DNA of 64,000 nucleotides from Oscillospiraceae bacterium (GTDB taxonomy: Bacteria > Bacillota > Clostridia > Oscillospirales > Oscillospiraceae): NCBI GenBank assembly GCA_910575695.1, contig CAJTGJ010000015.1:29367-93366 (forward strand), written 5' to 3'. The position numbers were made by a program, and so were the translations under genes. This document shows, piece by piece, positions 27,545 to 36,003 of this stretch (position 1 is the first letter of the stretch; each line of letters begins with the position of its first letter). The notes beneath the pieces were generated by a model, which saw nothing but the letters and a program-made list of their open reading frames with translations, was not told the DNA's origin and made no database searches.

Positions 27545-29734
27545 ATGGCAAACGAACCCAGCAAGACCCCGACCCCCCAGCCCCAGGCCATCCCGCTGTC
27601 CAAAATCCACGACCTGCCCGGCGCGGCGGTCAGCAGACAGCCGGACAAGAGCTACGGCGGCCTCGTCACCAGCATCCAGGCGGGCGGCGTGAAGGAGCCG
27701 GTGGTGCTCCGTCTGCGGGAGGACGGCGAGTACCAGCTCGTCACCGGCTACCGCCGCCGCAGGGCGTGTGAGCTGGCGAAGGTGAAGGACATCCCCGCCC
27801 TGGTCTACGAGATGTCCCTGTCCTCCGCGCTGAACTATCACCGTCAGGTGAAGAACCAGCCCGGCATCCCGATCCCCGGCAAGCCGGTCCCGACCCCCGG
27901 CCAGGGCGAAAAAGTGCAGGCAGCCGACCTCAAGGGGCCGGAAAAGCCGACTACCCACACCCCTGCCCAGGGTCAGGAGAAGCCCGCCCAGCAAAAAGAC
28001 CCGGCGAAGGCCCCCGCTGCTGCGGACAAGGCCAAGGACGGGGCCAAGCCTGCCCAGGACACCAAGCCCGCCGCCCAGGGCCCGGAGAAGCCCGCCCAGG
28101 AAAAGGACCCGGCGCAGGCCCCCGCCGCTGGCGATAAGGCCAAGGACGGGACCCAGCCTGCCCAAGAGCCCAAGCCCGCCGCCCAGGGCCAGGAGAAACC
28201 CGCCCAGGGGAAGGACCCGGCGCAGGCCCCCACCCCCGCCGCTGGCGATAAGGCCAAGGATGGGGCCAAACCCGTCCAGGACGCCAAGCCCCCCGCCCAG
28301 GGCGACGATTTCTCGGACATTGACCCCGCCGCCGTTCGCGCCGCCCTCGCTGAGTACGGCATCGAGAATGGCGAGGTGGTCGATCCGGCCAAACTGGACA
28401 CCAACCCCTTTATCCAGCAGATCATTGCCGATGTTGAGCGGCTGGAGAAGCTCGCCCAGGAGCAGGGCCAGGAGAAACCCGTCCAGGAGAAGGGCCCGGC
28501 CCAAGCCCCCGCCCCCGCTGTCACCGGCCCCGCCGCCAAGGGCCCCGTTGGTACTGCCATCGCCCAAACGCTCCCAGAGCGGCTTTCGCCCCCGGACGAG
28601 GCAGCCAAAAAGGACTTTCCCGCCCCCCAGGAGGGCGAATCCATCTTTGTCGTACTTCACCCCTCCTATCTGGTGAAATCGGAGTACAACACCATCTCCG
28701 TGGACACCAAGAGCGAGGACTATCAGGAACTGAAAAAATCCATTGAGCTCAACGGCGTGAAAGACCCGGTTTTGGCCCGATTTGGGCACAATGGAACCCT
28801 GGAGATCATTTCCGGCCAGCGCCGCCACATGATCGCCACGGAACTGAACTACCCCGTCCCCACCATCATCCAGAAAATTTCCGACGCCGACGCCAAAATC
28901 CTGGTGGCGGACGGAAACCTCCACCGGCCCAAAATCTCCACCTACGATCTGTCCCGCTCCCTGCGGATGAAGATGGAGGGCATGAAGCAGAAGGCGGGCC
29001 GCCGCAAAAAGGGAAGTTTCAAGGCCGAGGAACTTTACAGCGATGAAAAGCTGGCCCGGGAAATGGGTATGCCCGTCAGTAAGCTGAACCGGCTGGTCCG
29101 GCTGTCCGAGGCCACCAAGGACGTTTGCGACCGGGTGGACGACGGTTCCCTCAACCTGTCCCTGGCCCATGCTATTTCTTTTTTGAAGCCGGAGAACCAG
29201 GACGAGGTGCTCACTATGATCGACCTGGGTGCGAAAGTCCCCGTGGAGCGAGTGGAGTACATGAAAAGGACGGAAAAGGCGGGCAAACTGAACGAGAAAA
29301 CCATCCGGGACATCCTGGATGGCAAAAATGTGCTGGACCCGCCCAAACAGGAGGCGGCCCAGCCTGACCAGCCCCAGCCCAGCGCCCCCGCCGCAGCCAC
29401 CATCCCCCCGTCCCCGGACGTGGCACAGCCCGCCCACGCATCGGACGCGCCCGCCGCCGAACAACCTGGACAGGCCCCGGAGGGGCCCGCGCCCGTCGCC
29501 CCGTCCGCGCCCCCTGCCGAGGGCCAGGAGCCCGTTGACGGCAAACAGGAGCGGCCCGAATACACAAAGGTGGTGCTGGCCGGGGACCGCCTGCGGAAGT
29601 ATTTCCCGGACGTGATGATGACGCCCCGCGAGATCGAGGAAAGCATCTACGAAGCCCTGGAGGAACGCCGCCAGCGCCAGCAGAAGGAAAAGGAGAAGCT
29701 GACCATTTCCCCCAAACGGGGGTCTAAGCACTAA
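27545..29734 (+). CDS. Double ParB-domain protein with repeat linker
   Basis: 729 residues. Two ParB/sulfiredoxin-like domains: residues about 15-85 (IPLSKIHDLPG, TGYRRRRACELA) and about 375-560 (KSIELNGVKDPVLARFG, ISGQRRHMIATEL, then a helix-turn-helix region LAREMGMPVSKLNRLVRLSE). Between them is a proline/alanine/lysine-rich linker made of near-identical 36-residue units. A second low-complexity tail (about 600-665) precedes a basic C-terminus. Likely DNA binding, perhaps partition or nuclease, for element maintenance. ATG 27545 has GGAGG nine bases earlier. Confidence 0.85.
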   Translation: MANEPSKTPTPQPQAIPLSKIHDLPGAAVSRQPDKSYGGLVTSIQAGGVKEPVVLRLREDGEYQLVTGYRRRRACELAKVKDIPALVYEMSLSSALNYHRQVKNQPGIPIPGKPVPTPGQGEKVQAADLKGPEKPTTHTPAQGQEKPAQQKDPAKAPAAADKAKDGAKPAQDTKPAAQGPEKPAQEKDPAQAPAAGDKAKDGTQPAQEPKPAAQGQEKPAQGKDPAQAPTPAAGDKAKDGAKPVQDAKPPAQGDDFSDIDPAAVRAALAEYGIENGEVVDPAKLDTNPFIQQIIADVERLEKLAQEQGQEKPVQEKGPAQAPAPAVTGPAAKGPVGTAIAQTLPERLSPPDEAAKKDFPAPQEGESIFVVLHPSYLVKSEYNTISVDTKSEDYQELKKSIELNGVKDPVLARFGHNGTLEIISGQRRHMIATELNYPVPTIIQKISDADAKILVADGNLHRPKISTYDLSRSLRMKMEGMKQKAGRRKKGSFKAEELYSDEKLAREMGMPVSKLNRLVRLSEATKDVCDRVDDGSLNLSLAHAISFLKPENQDEVLTMIDLGAKVPVERVEYMKRTEKAGKLNEKTIRDILDGKNVLDPPKQEAAQPDQPQPSAPAAATIPPSPDVAQPAHASDAPAAEQPGQAPEGPAPVAPSAPPAEGQEPVDGKQERPEYTKVVLAGDRLRKYFPDVMMTPREIEESIYEALEERRQRQQKEKEKLTISPKRGSKH
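27977..28306 (+). repeat. 108-bp in-frame tandem repeats in the parB-like gene
   Basis: Units start at 27977, 28085 and 28193 (EKPAQ-KDPAQAPAAGDKAKD pattern); the third is six bases longer, and a partial unit recurs near 28470. Confidence 0.85.
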
Positions 29735-30403
29735 ATGGCCGAGTTTACCGCCCATATCGCCAACCTGGGCAAATACAACGCCGGGGTGCTGGCCGATACC
29801 ACATTGTCCTTCCCCGCCACCACGGAGCAGGTGCAAGCAGCCCTGGGGGAAATCGGAATAGACCGCCTGTTTTCTTCCGAAATTGTCATCCTGGACTACA
29901 ATATCGGGATCAAAGGGGTGGCGCGAGCCCTGGGCGAGTACACCCATATCGACGAGCTGAACTACCTCGCCAGCCGTTTAGAGGGCCTTGACCCGGAGGA
30001 TATGGGGAAATTCATTGCCGCCGTGGAGCATGGGGAATATGCTGGCAGCGCGGAGCAATTGATCAACCTGACCTATAACCTGGATCGCTGCGAGCTATAC
30101 CCCGTCCAGAACGCGGAGGAATACGGCCTTTGGCTGGTAGATGAGCTGGCGGCCATGGAACTGCCGGAACAGGCACGGGATTATTTTGACTTTGAAGCCT
30201 ACGGCGAGGCCACCGCCATCAATGAGGGCGGCACCTTCACTTCCCGCGGGTATATGCTGGCCGGGCCCGACCCGTTTCAGAAGGTCTATGACGGCCAGCA
30301 CGTCCCGGAGCAGTACAAGGTGTTCCAGTACCCCGTCCAGCAGAAGATCGCTGTGCCCCGCTCCCACAGGAGCCGAGACAGCCCCAAGCGGAAGCGCCCA
30401 TGA
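29735..30403 (+). CDS. ardA: ArdA-like antirestriction protein
   Basis: DNA-mimic inhibitor of type I restriction enzymes, carried by conjugative elements to survive entry. 222 residues, acidic. IANLGKYNAGVL at the N-terminus and YFDFEAYGEATAINEGGTF near the C-terminus match Tn916-type ArdA. It starts directly after the parB-like stop. The C-terminal 30 residues are basic and unlike classical ArdA. Its TGA stop lies in the loop of a terminator. Confidence 0.85.
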   Translation: MAEFTAHIANLGKYNAGVLADTTLSFPATTEQVQAALGEIGIDRLFSSEIVILDYNIGIKGVARALGEYTHIDELNYLASRLEGLDPEDMGKFIAAVEHGEYAGSAEQLINLTYNLDRCELYPVQNAEEYGLWLVDELAAMELPEQARDYFDFEAYGEATAINEGGTFTSRGYMLAGPDPFQKVYDGQHVPEQYKVFQYPVQQKIAVPRSHRSRDSPKRKRP

Positions 30404-30417
30404 GGGCGCTTTTTTTG
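30392..30417 (+). terminator. Intrinsic terminator overlapping the ardA stop
   Basis: AGCGCCC / GGGCGCT stem with ATGA loop, then seven T. Confidence 0.8.
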
Positions 30418-30436
30418 TGCCCGGAAGCGGGTGGAA

Positions 30437-31261
30437 ATGGTGAAAAAACCACTATTTGTTGCCTCCTGCTCGGGCGGCAAGGACTCCACGGCCATGCTCC
30501 TGCTAATGATAGAGCGGGGTATGCCCATCGACATGGTGCTGGTGGCGGACACGGGGCTTGAGTTCCCGGAGATGTACCGCCATTGGGATAGGCTGGCCCG
30601 GCACCTATACCGGGAACGGGGCTTGAAGCTGACCATTCTCCGCCATCCAAAGGGCTTTGAGTGGCTGATGTTCGACCAGCCAAAGGAAAAGCTGTCCGCC
30701 CTGGAGCGGCGGGAACGGGAGGGTGTTCCGCCCTATGGAAATGGCTGGCCCAGCTCACAAGTGCGCTGGTGTACGGGCCAGCTCAAAATACATCAGATCA
30801 ATAAAGCGTTGTCACGGCTCAAAAAGGACCATGAGATATTTCAATTCATTGGCATCGCCTCTGACGAGGACCACCGCTGTGAGATAAACGAACACCTCCG
30901 CTATCCGCTGGTAAGATGGGACATCACCGAGGCCCAGGCGCTTCAAATCTGCTATGACCGGGGCTTTGACTGGGACGGACTGTATGAGATTTACCACCGC
31001 TGCTCCTGCTGGTGCTGTCCCTTACAGCAAATTGGGGAACTGCGGAACCTGCGCCGCCACCACCCGGAATTGTGGGCCAAGCTGATGGAGCTTGACCAGC
31101 GGGCCCTGGATCAGTTTGGGCACACGCCGCTGGGCCGGTTCAAAGATGGCTGGACGGTGGCGGCGCTTGAGGAACGGTTTGCCGCCGAGGACCGGGAGCT
31201 ATGCTTGTTCAGCGATATGAAGCCCAAATGCCGGAGAAGGCGCAGACCACACAAACATTGA
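30437..31261 (+). CDS. PAPS-reductase family protein
   Basis: 274 residues with the PP-loop ATP-pyrophosphatase motif SCSGGKDSTAML near the N-terminus. A cysteine cluster CSCWCCPLQQIGEL (about 190-203) may bind iron-sulfur or zinc. Proteins of this kind in phages and mobile elements are not sulfate-assimilation enzymes; relatives include IbrA and DndC-like proteins. GTG 30431 is an alternative start. With the ParB-like protein upstream it recalls the IbrA/IbrB pairing. Substrate unknown. Confidence 0.8.
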   Translation: MVKKPLFVASCSGGKDSTAMLLLMIERGMPIDMVLVADTGLEFPEMYRHWDRLARHLYRERGLKLTILRHPKGFEWLMFDQPKEKLSALERREREGVPPYGNGWPSSQVRWCTGQLKIHQINKALSRLKKDHEIFQFIGIASDEDHRCEINEHLRYPLVRWDITEAQALQICYDRGFDWDGLYEIYHRCSCWCCPLQQIGELRNLRRHHPELWAKLMELDQRALDQFGHTPLGRFKDGWTVAALEERFAAEDRELCLFSDMKPKCRRRRRPHKH

Positions 31262-31279
31262 CAGGAAGGAGCTGGATAT

Positions 31280-31687
31280 TTGAACGTTTTGGTAGTCGAA
31301 CCCGGCATGGCCCCCTACGAAAAGGAGGTCAACGGGTTAAAGGAAATGCAGGCTACGGTGGGCGGCCTGATCACCGTTATCTATCCCTACGAGGAACAGG
31401 TGGCCATCGTCAGCAATGACGAGAGCATCCTGGAAGGTATGCCGTTCAACCGCAGCGTCGAGGGCGGCTACGGCGGCATCTTTGGCACGTTCTTTGTCTG
31501 CGGACTGGGTGAGGAGGACTTCTGTTCCCTCCCCCCGGAGCAGATGGAGCGTTTCAAGAAGAAATTCCACCAAGCGGAAATCCTGGTGGGCGCCAAAGGC
31601 AACACCCCGATCACGCTGAAGGTGGACCCCCGGCCCGCCACGCCGCCCGAACAGCCCAAACGCCCGCCCAAGACGCCGGGGCGGTAG
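31280..31687 (+). CDS. DUF3846 protein
   Basis: 135 residues, start TTG 31280 with AGGAAGGAG upstream. MNVLVVEPGMAPYEKEVNGL and the later GTFFVCGL match the DUF3846 domain common in Firmicute conjugative elements; its function is unknown to me. Proline-rich C-terminus. Lies between the PAPS-reductase-like gene and the ArdC-like gene with short gaps, so probably in one operon. Confidence 0.8.
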   Translation: MNVLVVEPGMAPYEKEVNGLKEMQATVGGLITVIYPYEEQVAIVSNDESILEGMPFNRSVEGGYGGIFGTFFVCGLGEEDFCSLPPEQMERFKKKFHQAEILVGAKGNTPITLKVDPRPATPPEQPKRPPKTPGR

Positions 31688-31690
31688 GCC

Positions 31691-32644
31691 ATGCCGCCTG
31701 TATCGGAAGAACGGCTGGCCGAGCTGACGGACCGGCTGGAAAGCGGGATCAAAGACCTGTACGCCAGCGGGCGGTATGCGGACTATCTGGCCGCCATGTC
31801 CAAATTCCACAGCTACAGCTACGGCAACGCGCTGCTGATCCTGTTCCAATGCCCCACCGCCACCAATGTGGCCGGGTACAACACCTGGAAAAATGTGTTT
31901 GACAGGCAGGTGAAGCGGGGCGAGAAGGGCATCCAGATTTTGGCCCCCTGCCCCTACCAGCGGGCCGCCATGGTGGAGAAGAAGGACCCCGCCACCGGGG
32001 AAACGCTGTACGGCGCGGATGGGAAGCCGGTCAAAGAACCGGGTTTCGTGCGGGCCACGCGGTTCCGCATCGTCACCGTGTTCGACGTGAGCCAGACCGA
32101 GGGCCGGGAACTGCCCAATATCAGCGTGTCCGAGCTTTCCGGGGAAGTCACCGGCTTTGAGGACATATCCGCCCGGCTGTCCGCCCTGTCGCCGCTGCCC
32201 ATCGTATTTGAGGCGGTGTCTGGAAGGGCCAAGGGCTATTGCAGCTTTGACGAGGGCCGGATCGTGGTAAGGCCGGGCATGAGCCAGGTGCAGACCCTAA
32301 AAACTCTGATCCATGAGATCACCCACGCGAAACTTCATGCCCCGGATCATTCCGGGGATGGGCCCAAGCTAAGGGGCGAAGCGGAGGTAGAGGCCGAGAG
32401 CGTGGCCTTTGTGGTGTGCCAGCACTTCGGCATCGACACATCGGATTATTCCTTTGGTTATGTGGCCGGGTGGAGCCGGGGGCGGGAGCTGGCTGAACTG
32501 AAAGCGTCCCTTGATACCATCCACTCCACCGCCGGGAAAATCATCAACGCCATCCAGCCGTCCCAGCGGAGGCAGGGACAGGAGTTATCCCAGGCCCCAC
32601 AGCAGGGCCGCCAGCAAAAACCCAAAAAAGCAAAACGAAAGTGA
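31691..32644 (+). CDS. ArdC-like protein with zincin metallopeptidase domain
   Basis: 317 residues. The N-terminal ~120 residues (SYGNALLILFQCPTATNVAGY, YNTWK, KRGEKGIQILAP) match the ArdC ssDNA-binding domain. The rest is a zincin-like peptidase with HEITH at residues 208-212 and a following Glu-rich helix. Such proteins protect incoming single-stranded DNA or cleave host factors. Basic, Gln/Lys-rich tail. Three bases after DUF3846. Confidence 0.85.
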   Translation: MPPVSEERLAELTDRLESGIKDLYASGRYADYLAAMSKFHSYSYGNALLILFQCPTATNVAGYNTWKNVFDRQVKRGEKGIQILAPCPYQRAAMVEKKDPATGETLYGADGKPVKEPGFVRATRFRIVTVFDVSQTEGRELPNISVSELSGEVTGFEDISARLSALSPLPIVFEAVSGRAKGYCSFDEGRIVVRPGMSQVQTLKTLIHEITHAKLHAPDHSGDGPKLRGEAEVEAESVAFVVCQHFGIDTSDYSFGYVAGWSRGRELAELKASLDTIHSTAGKIINAIQPSQRRQGQELSQAPQQGRQQKPKKAKRK

Positions 32645-32654
32645 GGCTGACCAT

Positions 32655-32987
32655 ATGGACGACCCCAACACTATGCCCGAACGTATGCGGGAGATCGAAA
32701 TTTTTGGCGTCCCCGCGCTGTATACCAACACCCCCATCGACCCGGAGGCCATCCATCCGGGAATGTCCCTCTACGAGCTCCAGGGGCGGGACGGCCGGTT
32801 TCTGGCATCCGTCCTCACCCCCGTACCTATCCCCGTCCTGGCGGACGGCCCCCGCGACTTGAAGCCGGGGGAGCTGGTGATGGACACCGGGGCCGGGTAC
32901 TACACCCCCGCCGAGTTTGAGGAAAAGTACCTCTCCCCGGACTACGGCGGCGGGGCCAGCGCGGAGCGGTATGGAAAAGAAAGCTGA
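32655..32987 (+). CDS. Small element protein, LPD28-like
   Basis: 110 residues. MREIEIFGVPALYTNTPID resembles the LPD28 domain found in large polyvalent proteins of mobile elements. YTPAEFEEKYLS near the C-terminus is also usual. No catalytic residues are evident. The end overlaps the next gene by 17 bases. Confidence 0.65.
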   Translation: MDDPNTMPERMREIEIFGVPALYTNTPIDPEAIHPGMSLYELQGRDGRFLASVLTPVPIPVLADGPRDLKPGELVMDTGAGYYTPAEFEEKYLSPDYGGGASAERYGKES

Positions 32988-33570
32988 CATCATCCCCATT
33001 TTGGAGGGGATCATGGCGGAGCATACCAAGCACTACCAGGACGACCTGATCATGGACGTGGGGCAGTTGAGCGCCGCCATGCGGGACCCTGTGCCGGAAA
33101 ACCGCGTTTTTCTCTGGATGTGCCGTCCCTGCGGGACATGGTGCTTTTGGGAATGGGAGGTGTACCTGCGGGACACCGAAGCGCACAACACCTGGACCTA
33201 CCCGGAGTACATCGCTCAGGCAGACCAAATCAAAGCATACCGTATCACGGTAGACCCCGGACAGCCCGGCCCCAGCTCGCTTGTGCCGGGCGCGATCCAG
33301 CCATTGAACTACCGGGAGCAGGTAGAGCGTGTGAAGCGGCTGGCCTTGCCCATCCATCAGGTGACGCTCGCGTTTGAATGTGGCGAAACACGCGCCATGT
33401 CCTATGCGGACTATTCCAGCCATTCCTGCGAATTGATACGCCGCTTCGGTCCAATCGGGGCCACCTATTACCAGCCGGAAAACAAGGGGGAACTGGACGC
33501 CCTGCTCTATGCGGAGCGCCATCCCCCAAAGCAGCGATCCCGCCGCCCTAAGAGGCCCCCAACCCGGTAG
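32971..33570 (+). CDS. ICE protein of unknown function
   Basis: 199 residues, unrecognised. Contains MCRPCGTWCFWEWEVYLRDT, an unusual Cys/Trp-rich stretch (about residues 50-69), and a basic C-terminus ending RRPKRPPTR. Start ATG 32971 lies inside the preceding gene, with GGAG ten bases upstream. Last gene before the presumed oriT/relaxase region. Confidence 0.6.
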   Translation: MEKKADIIPILEGIMAEHTKHYQDDLIMDVGQLSAAMRDPVPENRVFLWMCRPCGTWCFWEWEVYLRDTEAHNTWTYPEYIAQADQIKAYRITVDPGQPGPSSLVPGAIQPLNYREQVERVKRLALPIHQVTLAFECGETRAMSYADYSSHSCELIRRFGPIGATYYQPENKGELDALLYAERHPPKQRSRRPKRPPTR

Positions 33571-33579
33571 CCCTGCCAA

Positions 33580-33603
33580 GACAGCGCCGCTTGCGGCGCT
33601 GTC
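33580..33603. terminator. GC hairpin before the relaxase region
   Basis: Perfect 11-bp stem GACAGCGCCGC / GCGGCGCTGTC with a TT loop, no T-run. Confidence 0.5.
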
Positions 33604-33605
33604 CC

Positions 33606-33660
33606 AGCAAGTATGTCATTTGGTAGCACAAATGACCCTTGTTAGGGGGGAGACCACCTA
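33606..33660. other. Possible origin of transfer (oriT)
   Basis: Inverted repeat GTCATTTG (33615-33622) / CAAATGAC (33629-33636), then CCTTGTTAGGGGGG. An inverted repeat plus adjacent asymmetric GC segment just upstream of the relaxase gene is the usual oriT arrangement; the nick site is not identified. Confidence 0.45.
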
Positions 33661-33677
33661 ATACCCCCGCCCGAAAT

Positions 33678-33696
33678 GCGTCTCACCGTGAGACGC
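33678..33696. repeat. ICE hairpin repeat, 19-bp perfect palindrome
   Basis: GCGTCTCACCGTGAGACGC. Confidence 0.75.
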
Positions 33697-33724
33697 GGAA
33701 CCTGACAGGCGGCACATTAAATGT

Positions 33725-33739
33725 GTCTCATGGTGAGAC
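33725..33739. repeat. ICE hairpin repeat
   Basis: GTCTCATGGTGAGAC, 24 bases before the relaxase ORF start. Confidence 0.75.
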
Positions 33740-33763
33740 GCGAATCTATGAAAGGAGGCTTTT

Positions 33764-35330
33764 GTGCGCAAGCGAAACCGCCATGTAAGTGTCTGGATGA
33801 ACGAACAGGAATACCGGCACTTGAAGCGTCAGGCCGGGATCGCGGGCCTGGGGATGGACCCCTTCATCCGCAGCCTTGTTTTGGGCGTCCAGCTCCGCCC
33901 CCGCCCGCCCGACACCTACGCCGCCCTGCTCCGGGAGCTGTCCGCCCTGGGCAACAACGCCAATCAGATCGCGCATTGGGCCAACATCCAGAAAAGCGTG
34001 TCCGAGGCCGATATACGGCGGGCCGCCGCCCTGGTGTACGAGGCGTGGCGGCTGGATCATTGCGTGGACTACGCGCTGAACGAGGAAAAGACCAGCCTGG
34101 AAAGCGCCCTGTCCTACGCGGGAAACCCCGCCAAGGCCCGCCAGCTCGTCACGGGGATCAACTGCGGCCCAGACTGTGCCTACCGGGATATGCAGGCCAC
34201 CAAGCGCCGCTGGGACAAGAAGGGCGGCATATTGGGCTACCACATCATCCACTCCTACGCCCCCGGCGAGACCACCCCCGAACAGGCCCATGCCGCCGGG
34301 GTGGAGTTCGCCCGCCGCCTGCTGGGGGAGCGGTATGAAGCCGTGGTATGCACCCACATAGACCGGGAGCACCTGCATTGCCACATCGTTTTCAATTCTG
34401 TTTCCTTTATGGACGGCAGAAAATACCGCAGCGATTTTGAGAGCTATTTTGATACCCTGCGGAACACCTCAAACGAGGTCAGCCGGGAGTTCGGCCTATC
34501 CGTCATCGAGCCGGACGGCCACGGGAAGCACTACGCCCAATGGGACGCGGAACGGACGGGCCGGGGCGATATATCCCGGTTCATCCGCCAGGACATCGAC
34601 GCCGCCCTCCGGGAGAGCTTCACCTTCGAGGGCTTTTTAGCCGTCCTCCGGCGTCAGGGCTACACAGTAAAGCACGGCCCCAATATCAAGCATACCGCCG
34701 TCGCCCCGCCCGGCGCTGGCCGGAATTTCCGGCTGGACAGCCTGGGGGACGGCTACACCGAGGCCGACATCTGCGCGCGGCTGGCCGCCGCTCGGAAGGG
34801 CACCATTACCCCCGCCGCCGCCCCTAATCCCCCGGCGCTACCGGGTGCGGCGGGGCAGCATCCGGCAGACGCCCCGGGAAAAGCTCCATGGGTTCCGGGC
34901 CCTCTATGTGTACTACTTATACCTGCTGGGCGGGCCCCGGCCCAAACAGCGCCGCCCCGTCCCCTTCTCCGTCCGGGAGGATGTGAAGAAGCTGCGCCAG
35001 TACCAGCGGCAGTACCGGCTTTTGCGGGAGTACCGCATAGATACCGACTACCAGCTTACCACATTGGGGGAGGCCCTGCAAGCCCAGATCGACGCCTTGG
35101 CGGACCAGCGCCGGGAGCTGTACGGCAGAAAACGGGCGGGCGAGGACGTAGAGGCGTTGATCGCTGCTATCAACGCCCGCCTTCGCCCGCTTCGCCGTGA
35201 TCTGAAAACCTGCGGGCGGGTGGCGGCGGATATCCCCCGCATCCGGGGCCAGCTCCAGGCAGACCGGGAACAGGAGAAACAGCGCCGGACCCACCCGGAT
35301 CGGGATCGTTCCCATGGCCCCGCCCGGTAA
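33764..35330 (+). pseudogene. MobC-relaxase fusion with frameshift
   Basis: Conjugative relaxase expected to nick oriT and pilot the strand. GTG 33764 has GGAGG upstream. Residues 1-95 resemble the MobC accessory protein (ELSALGNNANQIAHWANIQK). From about residue 97 (RLDHCVDYALNEEKTS) the relaxase starts without its own ATG. HIDREHLHCHIVFNSVSF is the metal-binding histidine motif. Near 34,805-34,840, in a C-rich tract, the frame shifts by +1. The typical C-terminal half (LHGFRALYVYYLYLLGG ...) is in the other frame to 35330. It may be a sequencing error, a decayed gene, or a shortened relaxase still holding the catalytic domain. Confidence 0.8.
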
Positions 35331-35359
35331 AATCCAACATCGAAAGGAAGGTGAATCCA

Positions 35360-35983
35360 ATGGACGTGAGCGCCGAGGCCGCCGATCTGGTGGTGAAGGA
35401 GGGCATCCAGGCCACCGAGAGCGCGGTGAAGCTGGCAGGCTCCGCGCTGAAAAATGTGGCGGCGCTGTTGCTGGCCTTGAAGCGCCAGGACAACAAGGTG
35501 GTGGGCAAGACCAGCGCCAAGCGGCTGGCCCGCGACCCCGCCCCCGCCGTTGTGATCCCGCTGAAGCGGGAGGACCGGGGGCGGTTCAAGAAGCTGGCAA
35601 AGGAGTACGGCATTTTGTACTTCATCGCCCAGCAGAAAGGGAGCACGGCGGGCTATGTGAATGTGGTTTCCAACCAAAACTACGCCGCCCAGCTTAACGC
35701 CGTGATGGAGGCTATGGCCTATCCCATCCCCCAGCGGGCCCAGGAGGAAAACGCGCCAAAAAAAGCGAGCCCCCGTGTTCCACAAGAGAAGTCCTCGCCA
35801 GAGCGCGGGACTGGCTCGACTCCCTCCCCGACAGCAAGTGCGGCTACTGAACAGGACGTGCCCGCCGAGCTGAAGGAATCCGTGCGGGCCCGTTTGGAGG
35901 GGCTGAAAGCCATGTCGGGGCAGGGCCGCACCCAGGGCAGAACCCAGGAAAAGACCCACAGGCGGGGCAAAGACACCCGATAA
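35360..35983 (+). CDS. PcfB-like relaxosome/coupling accessory protein
   Basis: 207 residues resembling PcfB (DUF3801), which docks the relaxosome to the coupling protein. The core is GKTSAKRLARD followed by KREDRGRFKKLAKEYGILYF and YVNVVSNQNYAAQLNAVMEA. The C-terminal third is a basic, low-complexity tail. ATG 35360 has GGAAGGTG upstream. Positioned after the relaxase, as is usual. Confidence 0.8.
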   Translation: MDVSAEAADLVVKEGIQATESAVKLAGSALKNVAALLLALKRQDNKVVGKTSAKRLARDPAPAVVIPLKREDRGRFKKLAKEYGILYFIAQQKGSTAGYVNVVSNQNYAAQLNAVMEAMAYPIPQRAQEENAPKKASPRVPQEKSSPERGTGSTPSPTASAATEQDVPAELKESVRARLEGLKAMSGQGRTQGRTQEKTHRRGKDTR

Positions 35984-36003
35984 CTTGAAAAGGAGGAATC
36001 TTT

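Noticed and set aside
27977..28306. Regular repeats as a possible CRISPR array
   Set aside because: Units are 108 bp, coding and contiguous, with no spacers.
27542..29947. 801-codon antisense frame over the parB-like gene
   Set aside because: Low-complexity mirror of the Pro/Ala linker; the sense strand has start, ribosome binding site and ParB motifs.
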